Assembly: GCF_001442625.1 (NCBI RefSeq)
Contig: NZ_LMZQ01000001.1
Location: 372,001-436,000, forward strand
Direction: 5' to 3'
Origin: Pedobacter ginsenosidimutans
GTDB taxonomy: Bacteria; Bacteroidota; Bacteroidia; Sphingobacteriales; Sphingobacteriaceae
DNA: 64,000 nt
Shown piece after piece: positions 7,441 through 16,136 of the stretch. The notes below the pieces were generated by a model that worked only from the letters and a program-made list of their open reading frames with translations, was not told the origin of the DNA and ran no database searches. The stretch's first letter is position 1; every line of letters starts with the position of its first letter. The position numbers and the translations under genes are program-made.

Positions 7441-8268
7441 ATGCCGCCATTCAAAATGCATCATCAAGAATTCGAACCTCCAGAGGAGCTGCAGGATACG
7501 ATAAAGTGCTTTTGGTACAACAGAAGATTATCTGGAGCAGAACTATCAGGCTTTGAAGTTGTACCTGATGGTTATACAGAGATCATTTTTCACTTTGGCA
7601 GCTGTAACATTTCTTCCAATGGTGAATTGCAGCCCTTACCCTCACCTTTTATGATGGGATTACTTAATCAGCCTGCTATTTTTTACACGAAAAACCGTTT
7701 TGAGATCATTGGGATCAGGTGCTTTCCATGGACTGTATTCGATTTGCTCGGTCTCCCATCCAACAAACATGGATTACATCTATTTGAGCACCCCATGGCC
7801 CAGCTTCAACCCAAACTGAATGCGTTTATTCTTGATGGAAAAATAGATGAGGCGGTGGCAACGGTAAAGCAGTATTTCTTACAGGCAAGGGCGCAGGTTG
7901 CTGCGAACAGCATGTTGTTCAAAGCCGGGATTGCCATGCAGGAAGCAAAGGGTACCATACCGGTGAGTGAGGTTGCGGCGGCGGCCCATGTGACGGTGCG
8001 CACACTGGAAAGGAACTTTAAACGATCTTCAGGCCATACGGTTAAAGATGTATCGGGCCTGATGCGTTTTGAGCAGGTACGCAACCGATTATGGCATGAT
8101 CCAGATGCCAACCTGGCCAGTTTGGCGCATGAGTTTGGTTATACCGATCAACCTCATTTGAGCAGAGAATTTAAACGTTATAGTGGCACTAGCCCTGCAG
8201 CATTCGCCCGAAAAGCAAAGAAAGGCAAACAAGTGTTAAGCAGCGACCTGCTTAATCTCTCGTCCTGA
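7441..8268 (+). CDS. AraC-family transcriptional regulator
   Basis: 275 residues. The N-terminal 150 residues (EELQDTIKCFWYNRR..., EVVPDGYTEIIFHFG) resemble the DUF6597-type sensory domain common in Bacteroidota AraC regulators. The C-terminal double helix-turn-helix covers about residues 165-265, with HVTVRTLERNFKRSSGHTVKDV and ASLAHEFGYTDQPHLSREFKRYSGTSPAAF. It is 76 nt upstream of a flavin monooxygenase gene on the same strand, which is the most likely target. A start at 7456 is also possible. Confidence 0.9.
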   Translation: MPPFKMHHQEFEPPEELQDTIKCFWYNRRLSGAELSGFEVVPDGYTEIIFHFGSCNISSNGELQPLPSPFMMGLLNQPAIFYTKNRFEIIGIRCFPWTVFDLLGLPSNKHGLHLFEHPMAQLQPKLNAFILDGKIDEAVATVKQYFLQARAQVAANSMLFKAGIAMQEAKGTIPVSEVAAAAHVTVRTLERNFKRSSGHTVKDVSGLMRFEQVRNRLWHDPDANLASLAHEFGYTDQPHLSREFKRYSGTSPAAFARKAKKGKQVLSSDLLNLSS

Positions 8269-8344
8269 ACCCACCGGAGAATTGTCGCGTTTATACAAGC
8301 CTAATGCCTAAGCATTCCAGAATTTTGTGTTTTAATCATAGGAT

Positions 8345-9883
8345 ATGAACACAACAATTAAAAGTAAAAAAAACAAACACACACCTACTTTTTACGATGT
8401 TATTATTTCTGGTGCCGGCCCTGTAGGCCTGTTCCTGGCCTGCGAATTGGCTTTAGCCAAATGTTCGGTGTTGATACTCGAAAAAACACTGGAGGCTCAC
8501 TCGCCTTTAAAACGGCTTCCTTTCGGTATCCGCGGCTTATCAGCACCAACCATTGAAGCGCTTTATCGCCGTGGTTTGCTGCAAGAACTTGAAATACATA
8601 AACACCTTAAAAATCCTCACCAAAATGCCGTTCAGGGGCCACGTCTCCAGGCAGGTCACTTCGCTGGCATTCCATTTCACGACGGTGATATCGATACCAC
8701 GCAATGGAAATATCGTCTACCAGGGTCTACACCTACTAGTTTAATTACCGAAATGGAGGAGCTGGAGACGGTACTTTCCCGGCGTGCAGCAACCTTAGGC
8801 GTTGAAATTAAACGAGGTTTTGCCGTTACGACCTTCCATCAAAATAACGAAGGTGTAACTGTACAGGCGGGTGGGCAATCTTTCGAAAGTAAATGGCTTG
8901 TGGGCTGCGATGGCAGCCGAAGTGTGGTACGCAAAACGGGTGGCTTCGAATTTGCCGGAACTGAGCCTGAATTTACCGGTTATTCAGCTAGGGTAGACAT
9001 CCTCAATCCGGAATTGCTTAAACCAGGCCGAAACGTAACGCCAACAGGTATGTACATGCAATCGCAGCCAGGTTATCTGGCCATACAGGATTTTGACGGT
9101 GGTACATTTCATGGTTCGGCAAAGCCAGTTACGCGTGAACATTTGCAAGAGGTACTACGCCGTGTTTCAAACACCGATGTTACCATCAGTACGCTCCATA
9201 TTGCAAGCACCTGGACCGACCGCGCAAGGCAAGCCACAAGCTACCGCAGCGGACGCATACTTTTAGCTGGCGATGCGGCACACATTCATGCACCTTTAGG
9301 CGGCCAGGGGCTTAACCTGGGTTTGGGCGATGCCATGAACCTGGGCTGGAAACTCGCGGCCACCATCCACGGAAAAGCTCCTGAAGGTTTATTGGACAGT
9401 TATGACACAGAACGATATCCAATTGGTGCACAGGTACTGGATTGGTCTCGCGCGCAGGCAGCAATTATGAAACCCGAACCCAATGCCCGCGCATTACACG
9501 CCATAATTACCGACCTTATCAATACCACTGATGGTGCCACCTATTTTGCTGGAAGGATTTGGGGCGTTTCTACCCGAATTAGTCTTGGTGGAAAGCATCT
9601 GCTGGTTGGTTGCACTGTTCCCAACTTTGAATTTGAAAATGGGACAAAAATTGGTGAACTGATGCAGGATGGCCGAGGAATACTGCTTGATTTTGACCAC
9701 AATACTTCACTCCAAAAGTTGGCTAGTGAATACAGCCAAATAGATTATATTTCGGCAACTGCAAAAAATCAATTTGGCTTATGTGCGATATTGATCCGTC
9801 CCGATGGAATTGTAGCCTGGGCTACAGATAATGTGATAGACATTGGCGAACTGCAAAAAGCAATAGCAACGTGGTTTGTATAA
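8345..9883 (+). CDS. FAD-dependent aromatic monooxygenase
   Basis: 512 residues, the usual length for class A flavoprotein hydroxylases (PheA/TfdB/rifampicin monooxygenase type). The dinucleotide-binding motif GAGPVG is at residues 23-28, followed by LILEK. The DG motif (GCDGSRSVVR) lies near residue 195. The second FAD motif GDAAHIHAPLGGQGLNLGLGD starts near residue 309. The C-terminal thioredoxin-like domain ends with RPDGIVAWA, as in antibiotic- and phenol-hydroxylating members. It should hydroxylate an aromatic compound using NAD(P)H and O2 in the cytoplasm; a role in detoxification is inferred from its pairing with the AraC regulator. Confidence 0.9.
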   Translation: MNTTIKSKKNKHTPTFYDVIISGAGPVGLFLACELALAKCSVLILEKTLEAHSPLKRLPFGIRGLSAPTIEALYRRGLLQELEIHKHLKNPHQNAVQGPRLQAGHFAGIPFHDGDIDTTQWKYRLPGSTPTSLITEMEELETVLSRRAATLGVEIKRGFAVTTFHQNNEGVTVQAGGQSFESKWLVGCDGSRSVVRKTGGFEFAGTEPEFTGYSARVDILNPELLKPGRNVTPTGMYMQSQPGYLAIQDFDGGTFHGSAKPVTREHLQEVLRRVSNTDVTISTLHIASTWTDRARQATSYRSGRILLAGDAAHIHAPLGGQGLNLGLGDAMNLGWKLAATIHGKAPEGLLDSYDTERYPIGAQVLDWSRAQAAIMKPEPNARALHAIITDLINTTDGATYFAGRIWGVSTRISLGGKHLLVGCTVPNFEFENGTKIGELMQDGRGILLDFDHNTSLQKLASEYSQIDYISATAKNQFGLCAILIRPDGIVAWATDNVIDIGELQKAIATWFV

Positions 9884-9945
9884 AAAATCAGAGTTTTGGT
9901 TAACATAAAAAGAGGACGATCATAAGTTCTAAATCTCATCTATAC

Positions 9946-10033
9946 TGTCACGTTGAGCCTGTCGAAACGCCTTGCAAAACATTTACGCAAGTCCTTCGAC
10001 AGGCTCAGGATGACAATTATATTTATGATACAG
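9946..10033. repeat. Family A palindromic repeat, best-preserved copy
   Basis: Left arm tgtcacgttgagcctgtcga and right arm agtccttcgacaggctcaggatgaca are nearly complementary. They flank a short centre (aacgccttgcaaaacatttacgca) that is itself weakly palindromic. The right side continues into tttatgatacag (10022-10033), the same terminal sequence that bounds the elements at 1-162 and 16137-16475. It fills the gap between convergent genes and may also stop transcription. Confidence 0.75.
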
Positions 10034-10062
10034 CCTTATTTTTTTGGCAATATTTCAACCGT

Positions 10063-12354
10063 TCACTCCATTTTAAACCAGGTATATCCTTCTGCCTTGA
10101 TTTTGATTTTAAGTTGAATTTTATGTACCGCATCTACCACATGGCTTGTTTTCTTTCCTGTTTCATCGGTTACAACAACATTATGGGTTATGCCTGCATA
10201 ATACAAAGGAACTGATATTACCCTTTCTATATCCTGGTCCAAAGGATTATATACCATTAACAAGCCCTTTGTTTTCAGCCTAGGGTTTACATGTAAAATA
10301 CCATCCCAATCTCTGCCATCGGCCCTGCGTAGGTGGATAATGTCGCTATTGAGAATATCTCGATACTGTTTGTACCAATTGATCACACTTTTTACGGTTT
10401 CTTTGGTGGTTTCAGTATCATACAAACGAGGGCCACGATAACAGGCCTGCACCCCTGCCCCATAATATTGCATCATCAATTGTTTATAATCTTTCAGGTG
10501 ATCGGCGAGTGGCTCGAGCACAGCTTCTGCTCCTCCTCCCTGGTAGGCCGTAAGTGGCACAAAACCCCAGCCCATACTCGGTGTTTTCTCCCAGGTACCA
10601 TCAAAAATATTCTGTCGGTTCAAAATCATCTGATTAGCCCTTGGCAACGAAAAATTCACTTCACGATAGCCGATTGCAATTTTATTGGTACCATCTAAAA
10701 AGTACCAGTCGGGTGCATTGATATAAACGCCCCGTTCACTTAGCCAGTGGTAAAGTTCCTTTTGCATTTCCATCTGTGTCCATTGGCTATCAGCCAGCCC
10801 TTTGTGCCCCGGATGAGTGGTTGAGGCACATACATCGCCAGGGTAAGGACCGTCGTTTTCCCAGATATCGAGTCCTGTTTTCTGAAAAAAGTATTTGATT
10901 TTGTCGCGATAACTCAAGCCCCATTTACTACCAAAACATGGTGCATTACCAAAAAAGGCGCCACCGGGTTTTCCAGTCAATGGACTAATCACATCATCGT
11001 CATCACTAATTCTTCTGGAACTAAAAAGCGAATAACCGCCAATCTTTATATTTTTAGCATGGGCATATTCGGCAAGGCCTTTCCATTTCCGGATATTTGA
11101 TGCGGTAGAATCTTCCATGTTCAGGTGACTGCCAAAACTTAAAATCAGGGCTTCGTATCCAGTTGCTGCACATTGATCAATGGCGTTCTTTACCTGTTGA
11201 TCGTTCTTGCTCACCAGGTGCATAAAGATTGGATTTTGAGTTGTCCACGGTGCGATAACCCGGTACATTTTACGAATCGCTAAACCCCGCCTTTCCCTAT
11301 CATAACTATCCATTAAAAGCTCGTTAGTTCGGATAGAGCTGAATACTTCGCCTGCAGCCAGTTCAACATTCACGCCTTTATCAGGGTATACTTCCAATAA
11401 ACAAGGAGTGGTTTTGTCGTAATTCACCTGCGAGGTATAAAGGCTATCGGCCTTCCAATGCGTGCTCTGATCGCTTAAGCTGTACTTCATGGCATTGTTA
11501 AAGGCAAAATTACTTTCGATATAAATACCATGTGGTGTTTTCATTTTATCGGTGCTGCCCACAACAGCGCTTTCTTCTTCTACTACGCCCAGGATTTCAT
11601 TTACCACCTGATCAACCTTAATAGAAGCATTCGTTTTATTCTCTATGGTAACCCATTTGGTCATCAATGGGAGGCCATCATACAATGCATAATTTACCTT
11701 AACCAAAATACCACTTAGTTTAGCGTCTGCACTTTTATAGGTAAATATTAGTGTTTTGCCTGTTGGATTTTTCTTGTTGGCCGTCCACATCGAGCCTGGT
11801 TTCCATTTGATAAACTGTGGCAATGCAGTGATTTCATAACTCTGGAACTGAAAATCCCTTTCATTCGCTTTCAAACTAGCCAACATACCAGTAGTAATGT
11901 AGGCATTTTCTGTCTGGCCATATAAACCGCCAATATTGTATTTTTTGCCGTTAATGCTCACCTGAGCCTCTGGTTTAATTGACCGGAGCAACTGCTCACC
12001 GGTAGTCAGATTGCGAAGATCGGTACAGGCCACATTTGGTGACAAACGGAATGCGCGTTTAAGCAGGCCATTGCTTAAAATAAGATCTTTTTGATCTGCA
12101 CTTTTAAAAACAGCTGCAGGGTGGCCTTCTGCATGAACAAGCCAATCTACAGTACTCAAATTATCCTGTGCGCTTTTCCAAACTGGAGTTTGCTGGGCCA
12201 GGGATTCGGTAAATCCATAATTTAGAACCATCGCAAACAGTAATACAACTGCTTTATAAAGCAGATTGGTGCTGCCTCCTGGCGATTTGGTTAGTTTTCG
12301 GGCGATTGTACTTTTCAGCCCCGTGAATTTCAGCATTTCTTTGTTATCAGTCAT
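10063..12354 (-). CDS. Secreted glycoside hydrolase, alpha-galactosidase-like
   Basis: 763 residues. A long N-terminal leader has a membrane-targeting segment at about 31-53 (LLYKAVVLLFAMVLNYGF) and a likely cleavage after SLAQ. An N-terminal beta-sandwich of about 330 residues precedes a TIM-barrel-like part with YEALILSFGSHLNMED, IKIGGYSLFSSRR, DIWENDGPYPGD and YGAGVQACYRGPRLYD. This resembles clan GH-D enzymes (GH27/GH36 alpha-galactosidases). Asp in DIWENDGP is a good candidate for a catalytic carboxylate. The C-terminus is a small beta domain. The exact family and substrate are inferred. There are no SusCD neighbours, so it appears to be a stand-alone enzyme. MTDNKEML is the start used; a shorter start is possible. 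Confidence 0.7.
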   Translation of the reverse strand: MTDNKEMLKFTGLKSTIARKLTKSPGGSTNLLYKAVVLLFAMVLNYGFTESLAQQTPVWKSAQDNLSTVDWLVHAEGHPAAVFKSADQKDLILSNGLLKRAFRLSPNVACTDLRNLTTGEQLLRSIKPEAQVSINGKKYNIGGLYGQTENAYITTGMLASLKANERDFQFQSYEITALPQFIKWKPGSMWTANKKNPTGKTLIFTYKSADAKLSGILVKVNYALYDGLPLMTKWVTIENKTNASIKVDQVVNEILGVVEEESAVVGSTDKMKTPHGIYIESNFAFNNAMKYSLSDQSTHWKADSLYTSQVNYDKTTPCLLEVYPDKGVNVELAAGEVFSSIRTNELLMDSYDRERRGLAIRKMYRVIAPWTTQNPIFMHLVSKNDQQVKNAIDQCAATGYEALILSFGSHLNMEDSTASNIRKWKGLAEYAHAKNIKIGGYSLFSSRRISDDDDVISPLTGKPGGAFFGNAPCFGSKWGLSYRDKIKYFFQKTGLDIWENDGPYPGDVCASTTHPGHKGLADSQWTQMEMQKELYHWLSERGVYINAPDWYFLDGTNKIAIGYREVNFSLPRANQMILNRQNIFDGTWEKTPSMGWGFVPLTAYQGGGAEAVLEPLADHLKDYKQLMMQYYGAGVQACYRGPRLYDTETTKETVKSVINWYKQYRDILNSDIIHLRRADGRDWDGILHVNPRLKTKGLLMVYNPLDQDIERVISVPLYYAGITHNVVVTDETGKKTSHVVDAVHKIQLKIKIKAEGYTWFKME

Positions 12355-12390
12355 GCTAAAATATAGAAATTGTAGAGATTTTACGAACGT

Positions 12391-13122
12391 TTAATGTTTC
12401 ATCAATAAATCGATTGAAACGCCCAAAAATACTAACACAAAGCCAAATGTTAACATTCCCAAGCTATAAGCAATAATTGCTTTTAAGTAACTCGCCACTT
12501 TTTTCCCGTTAAAAAACTGAGCTATGGCCCATGTACTATAGACTGCCACTATAACACCCGAAACTTTCATGAAACTGATTTTACTAAGTCCTTCGGCAAT
12601 CGCAAAAGCAGAAATGATTAACATGCCAATCCCCATAACAAAGCACAGTAGAATCAATATTTCGAAGAAGTTGTAGCTGTATTTTTTAAAAAACAGCTTT
12701 AACCACAAGGAAATGCAAACACCCATTAAAATATTGGCGTAACCATAATGCCCCTGTATCCAATCGAAAATTAAACCAATGCTTGTTTTTTTTACCTCCT
12801 TAAATTCAACATAACCTTCTTCAATATGGAAGAAATGACTAATTACTGTATAGATTAACGAGCTAACGATGATAAATATAACCGGCTTTACCAATCTACT
12901 CCGGTTCTCGGTAATGAATGTTCTGATATTTTGCCCAGGCCTGATGAGCAGTTCTTTTACGGTAAACAATATTCCTTTTTCGAAATGTAGAATATGTTGT
13001 ATTTCATGTAAGATATAGTGCGCATCTACCCTTTTAACATGTGCCGGCTGACCACAACGGCCGCAGAAATCATCATTTACAACATGGCTGCAGTTTCTGC
13101 ACTTTATTAGATCAGGATGCAT
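12391..13122 (-). CDS. DUF3667 membrane protein
   Basis: 243 residues. A four-cysteine zinc ribbon at the N-terminus (CRNCSHVVNDDFCGRCGQPAHVKR) is followed by HYILHEIQHILHFEKGILFTVKELLIRPGQNIRTFI, the hallmark of DUF3667, and then about four membrane helices. Its function is unknown; it is an inner-membrane protein. It follows the 82-residue membrane protein gene by 5 nt on the same strand, so the two are probably co-translated. Confidence 0.88.
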   Translation of the reverse strand: MHPDLIKCRNCSHVVNDDFCGRCGQPAHVKRVDAHYILHEIQHILHFEKGILFTVKELLIRPGQNIRTFITENRSRLVKPVIFIIVSSLIYTVISHFFHIEEGYVEFKEVKKTSIGLIFDWIQGHYGYANILMGVCISLWLKLFFKKYSYNFFEILILLCFVMGIGMLIISAFAIAEGLSKISFMKVSGVIVAVYSTWAIAQFFNGKKVASYLKAIIAYSLGMLTFGFVLVFLGVSIDLLMKH

Positions 13123-13127
13123 ATAAT

Positions 13128-13376
13128 TTATTGATTAATATTTGTTGCATTACGTAATCTGATCTCATCATTTACCGATTTTAAAGAGATATAAATAGGC
13201 AACCAGGTGATGGGCAGCACCATTACTGGGATAAATAACACCAATTTTGCCTTGAGAAAAAACAAGGCTAGGGAAATAAGTACTCCAAATATGATAAATC
13301 CAATTAAGGCACCCTTTAACTTCGACCTGGTTTTATTCAATTCTGCCAGGCTTAATTCAGACCATTTTTTCATCAT
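13128..13376 (-). CDS. Small two-helix membrane protein
   Basis: 82 residues: a charged N-terminal helix (KKWSELSLAELNKTRSKLKG), two membrane segments (about 24-41 and 45-65), then a polar tail ending in NEIRLRNATNINQ-like sequence. I do not recognise a domain. It lies directly ahead of the DUF3667 gene and is probably in one operon with it. Its general layout is similar to that of the protein at 1565-1816, but the sequences are not closely alike. Confidence 0.65.
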   Translation of the reverse strand: MMKKWSELSLAELNKTRSKLKGALIGFIIFGVLISLALFFLKAKLVLFIPVMVLPITWLPIYISLKSVNDEIRLRNATNINQ

Positions 13377-13422
13377 TCAAAATCTTTTCTGTAAAAGTGG
13401 GCACAAAAATATTTTCAACGAC

Positions 13423-13442
13423 TACACTTTAGTGTAAATTTG
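13423..13442 (+). promoter_or_regulatory. Promoter with a 14-bp palindrome
   Basis: tacactttagtgta (13423-13436) is a palindrome with five-base arms plus flanking T/A. It overlaps taaatttg (13435-13442), an exact TAnnTTTG -7 element 19 nt ahead of the LuxR-type regulator's ATG. The overlap suggests an operator for repression or autoregulation. The -33 position is only tttt. Confidence 0.5.
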
Positions 13443-13461
13443 CTATTAAGCCATCCCGTAA

Positions 13462-14220
13462 ATGAAAAATAACATTACCTCCACTCTGCTGACTAAAAAT
13501 AAGGTTGAAAAAATATCAGCCGAAGATCTTCAGCAGCAAGATTACATGGAAGCTATAAAAGCTTTTGCGCGCTTAACCTATGAAAGTGTGTATGTGATCG
13601 ATTACGAAAAAATGGCGTTTGAGTATGTCTCAGAAAACCCTTTATTTTTAGGTGGTTATTCGCCTGAAGAGGTATTGGATTTAGGCTATGAATTTTATTT
13701 TAAAAATGTACCTGAAAAGGATCTCGTATTATTGAGTCTGATTAACGAAGCGGGATTTGATTTCTTTGCAAAATTGCCTGGTGGAGAAAAAAAACACTAT
13801 AGCATTACTTACGATTTTCATCTGAAAAACCAGGAAGGTAAATCCACGTTGATTAACCATAAACTGACCCCCTTATTTTTAACCGGCGAAGGAAAGTTGT
13901 GGAAAGCGATGTGTATTGTCTCTATTTCGCACCATCAGCAGGCAGGTAATATCTGTATTTACAAACAAGGTAGCGATGAGTTGTGGGCGTTAAATATCGA
14001 AAGTAAAATCTGGCAGAAATCAGAGAAACCAAAACTCAGCAAAAGGGAAATCGAAATATTGCAACTACATGCCCAAGGTTTAACCATTAACCAAATTGCC
14101 AAAAAAATATTTGTCGCTCCTGATACCGTAAAGTATTATAGGCGACGGATTTTTGAACGATTGGAAGTGACTAACATGGTTGAAGCACTTTCGCGTGCAG
14201 TCAACAGCAAGATGATTTAG
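13462..14220 (+). CDS. LuxR-type regulator with PAS-like N-terminal domain
   Basis: 252 residues. The N-terminal 150 residues look like a PAS sensor fold (TYESVYVIDYEKMAFEYVSENP...GGYSPEEVLDLGYEFY). The C-terminal LuxR/GerE helix-turn-helix lies at about 187-250, with LSKREIEILQLHAQGLTINQIAKKIFVAPDTVKYYRRRIFERLEV. There is no receiver domain. It is a cytoplasmic transcription factor. Genes of this type are frequent in Bacteroidota and their targets are unknown; a palindrome in its own promoter suggests self-control. Confidence 0.88.
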   Translation: MKNNITSTLLTKNKVEKISAEDLQQQDYMEAIKAFARLTYESVYVIDYEKMAFEYVSENPLFLGGYSPEEVLDLGYEFYFKNVPEKDLVLLSLINEAGFDFFAKLPGGEKKHYSITYDFHLKNQEGKSTLINHKLTPLFLTGEGKLWKAMCIVSISHHQQAGNICIYKQGSDELWALNIESKIWQKSEKPKLSKREIEILQLHAQGLTINQIAKKIFVAPDTVKYYRRRIFERLEVTNMVEALSRAVNSKMI

Positions 14221-14242
14221 TCTCATCCATTTTTTACAATAT

Positions 14243-14270
14243 TTTGGTCGGGCCTTGCCTCCCGACCAAA
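14243..14270. terminator. Hairpin between convergent genes
   Basis: A perfect 10-bp stem, tttggtcggg / cccgaccaaa, with an 8-nt loop ccttgcct. It lies between the LuxR-type gene and the SDR gene, which converge. No strong T-run follows on either strand, so termination is inferred from position and stem strength only. Confidence 0.55.
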
Positions 14271-14293
14271 GCCAGGCTTCATTAGCGATCGGT

Positions 14294-15034
14294 TTAAGCG
14301 TTCAACCCACCATCGATTGTTAAAAACGAGCCAGTGATGTACCTAGCTTCTTCGCTTGCAATAAAGCTTACAAATGATGCAATATCTTCTACAGTACCAT
14401 AATCTGGCAAAGCCATACGGGTTCTCAAGAAATCAGCTAACGGTGCATCTGCGGGATTCATATCGGTATTGATTGGTCCGGGCTGAATCAGGTTTACCGT
14501 AATTTTTCGGGCACCAAGATCGCGTGCTAAACCGCGTGTAAAACCCTGAAGTGCCGATTTGCTCATGGTATACAAAGTAGTTTCAGGACCAACCGCGTTA
14601 TCACCCATATTGCTACCAATGGTAATGATCCGGCCACCTTCGGGCATGCCTTTTACCGCAGCCAAAGCGGCCACAAAAACTGCTTGTACATTAACGGCCA
14701 TAATTTCGTTGTAATCTTCAAGGGTATGTTCTTCAAATGCTTTGCCAATGTAAATACCGGCATTATTGATCAGGATATCAATGTGACCAAAATCGGCAAT
14801 TGTTTTAGCCACCGCGCCAGTTACTTCAGCTGGTACGGTACTGCTTGCTTTTAATGCCACAGCAAGCCCACCCGCAGCTTCAACCTCAGCCACTACGGCT
14901 GAAGCTTTTTCTGGTGAATTTGCATATGTAAATACCACTTTTGCACCTTCAGCAGCCAATCTTTTTACAATCGCTGCACCTATGCCCCGGCTTCCTCCGG
15001 TTACCAACGCAATTTTATCTGTTAATTTTTTCAT
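14294..15034 (-). CDS. Short-chain dehydrogenase/reductase
   Basis: 246 residues, standard for classical SDRs. The cofactor motif TGGSRGIG is at residues 12-19. NNAG follows near residue 90, the catalytic Ser is in ITIGSNMG, and Tyr/Lys are in YTMSKSA. The C-terminal region (EEARYITGSFLTIDGGLNA) is typical of FabG-like reductases. The residues around the first strand (FTYANSPEKA) do not clearly decide between NADP and NAD. It is divergent from an HxlR regulator gene 92 nt away, the usual arrangement for oxidative or electrophile-responsive reductases. Confidence 0.92.
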   Translation of the reverse strand: MKKLTDKIALVTGGSRGIGAAIVKRLAAEGAKVVFTYANSPEKASAVVAEVEAAGGLAVALKASSTVPAEVTGAVAKTIADFGHIDILINNAGIYIGKAFEEHTLEDYNEIMAVNVQAVFVAALAAVKGMPEGGRIITIGSNMGDNAVGPETTLYTMSKSALQGFTRGLARDLGARKITVNLIQPGPINTDMNPADAPLADFLRTRMALPDYGTVEDIASFVSFIASEEARYITGSFLTIDGGLNA

Positions 15035-15075
15035 CTGTATTTTTTAAATTTTATGCTAAAGTAAAAGAGATACTT

Positions 15076-15113
15076 TACATTTGCAGGTAAGCAACAAATT
15101 GTTAGGTACTAAC
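15076..15113 (+). promoter_or_regulatory. HxlR promoter and candidate operator
   Basis: tacatttg (15076-15083) is an exact TAnnTTTG -7 element for the HxlR gene. Just downstream, gttaggtactaac (15101-15113) is a palindrome with five-base arms, within the 5' untranslated region and 13 nt ahead of the ATG. In this divergent intergenic region it could serve as the HxlR operator for both genes. Confidence 0.45.
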
Positions 15114-15126
15114 AAAAAAGTAAGAA

Positions 15127-15519
15127 ATGAGAAAAGAAACATCAACGAATGCTTTGAACGAAAAAATGATGATCGACAGCTGTGGCATGTCCTCATCGCT
15201 AGCGGTAATCGGCGGAAGGTGGAAACCCGCTATATTGTGTCGCCTTTCTTATGGCACCATGCGCTATGGCGAGCTTAAAAAAGACATTATTGGCATATCA
15301 GAACGGATGTTGGTGGCGCAGTTAAGAGAACTGGAGAAAGACCAGATCATTACCCGGGTTGTTTTTCCAGAGGTACCGCCAAGAGTAGAATATCGCCTAA
15401 CCGATTTGGGCCGTACCATGAAACCAATGCTGGATGCGATGTCTGACTGGGGCAATATGTATCGGAAGCATATCAACCAAACACAAGATTTATCCGTTAC
15501 TATAGCACTGGAGCAGTAA
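15127..15519 (+). CDS. HxlR-family transcriptional regulator
   Basis: 130 residues forming a single winged helix-turn-helix of the HxlR type: VIGGRWKPAILCRLSYGTMRYGELKKDIIGISERMLVAQLRELEKDQIITR...VEYRLTDLGRTMKPMLDAMSDWG. One Cys at residue 20 (SCGMSSS) occupies the position used as a redox sensor in some members. It probably controls the divergent SDR gene and itself. I use the ATG at 15127; another at 15165 is possible. Confidence 0.92.
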   Translation: MRKETSTNALNEKMMIDSCGMSSSLAVIGGRWKPAILCRLSYGTMRYGELKKDIIGISERMLVAQLRELEKDQIITRVVFPEVPPRVEYRLTDLGRTMKPMLDAMSDWGNMYRKHINQTQDLSVTIALEQ

Positions 15520-15653
15520 AAGAATCTTGATATCCTGCTTACCAGATTCTAAAAAATAGAAATTTTAATAAAAAAATAACACGCTGTTTTTCGACTGACA
15601 AACAGCTGTCATAGGCCTGTCTTAGTTTTGTTTTATTAAATTAATATAACAAG

Positions 15654-16124
15654 ATGTCAGCAACTATGATTACTAAAAGCGAATTACTACAGCATTGGTT
15701 AGGCCACAGAAAACTAACCAGAAAAACCATTGAAAAATTTCCCGAGAAAGAATTATTCGAATTTTCTGTAGGTGGAATGAGGCCTTTTTCTTCATTAATT
15801 AAAGAGTTGTTATCAATTAATGTTCCTGGTTTAAAAGAAATGGTTACCAGAGAAACAGCGCCTTTTAGTCATGATCTTCCACTGAATACCAAGGAAGAGC
15901 TACTAGCAAAATGGGATGAGGATACCCCAAAAATTGTGGAGTACTTTAACCAGATCTCCGAAGATCAGCTTCACGAAACCATTAAATTATTCGGGCAGTA
16001 TGAGTTTTCGATAATTAGTCACCTTTTGTATTTCATTGATAACGAAATACACCACCGCGGACAAGGTTTTGTATACTTAAGGGCCTTAGGTATTGAGCCT
16101 CCATTTTTCTGGGACCGTTATTAA
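15654..16124 (+). CDS. DinB-like protein
   Basis: 156 residues with the four-helix-bundle pattern of the DinB/YfiT superfamily. The C-terminal NEIHHRGQGFVYLRALGIEPPFFWDRY, with its HHRGQ histidines, is characteristic and provides part of the metal site. The first metal histidine expected near residue 50 is not obvious, since the helix reads SSLIKELLSINVPGLKE, so metal binding may be altered. The family includes thiol transferases and many proteins of unknown role. Monocistronic. Confidence 0.85.
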   Translation: MSATMITKSELLQHWLGHRKLTRKTIEKFPEKELFEFSVGGMRPFSSLIKELLSINVPGLKEMVTRETAPFSHDLPLNTKEELLAKWDEDTPKIVEYFNQISEDQLHETIKLFGQYEFSIISHLLYFIDNEIHHRGQGFVYLRALGIEPPFFWDRY

Positions 16125-16136
16125 AAAAGCAAGAGA

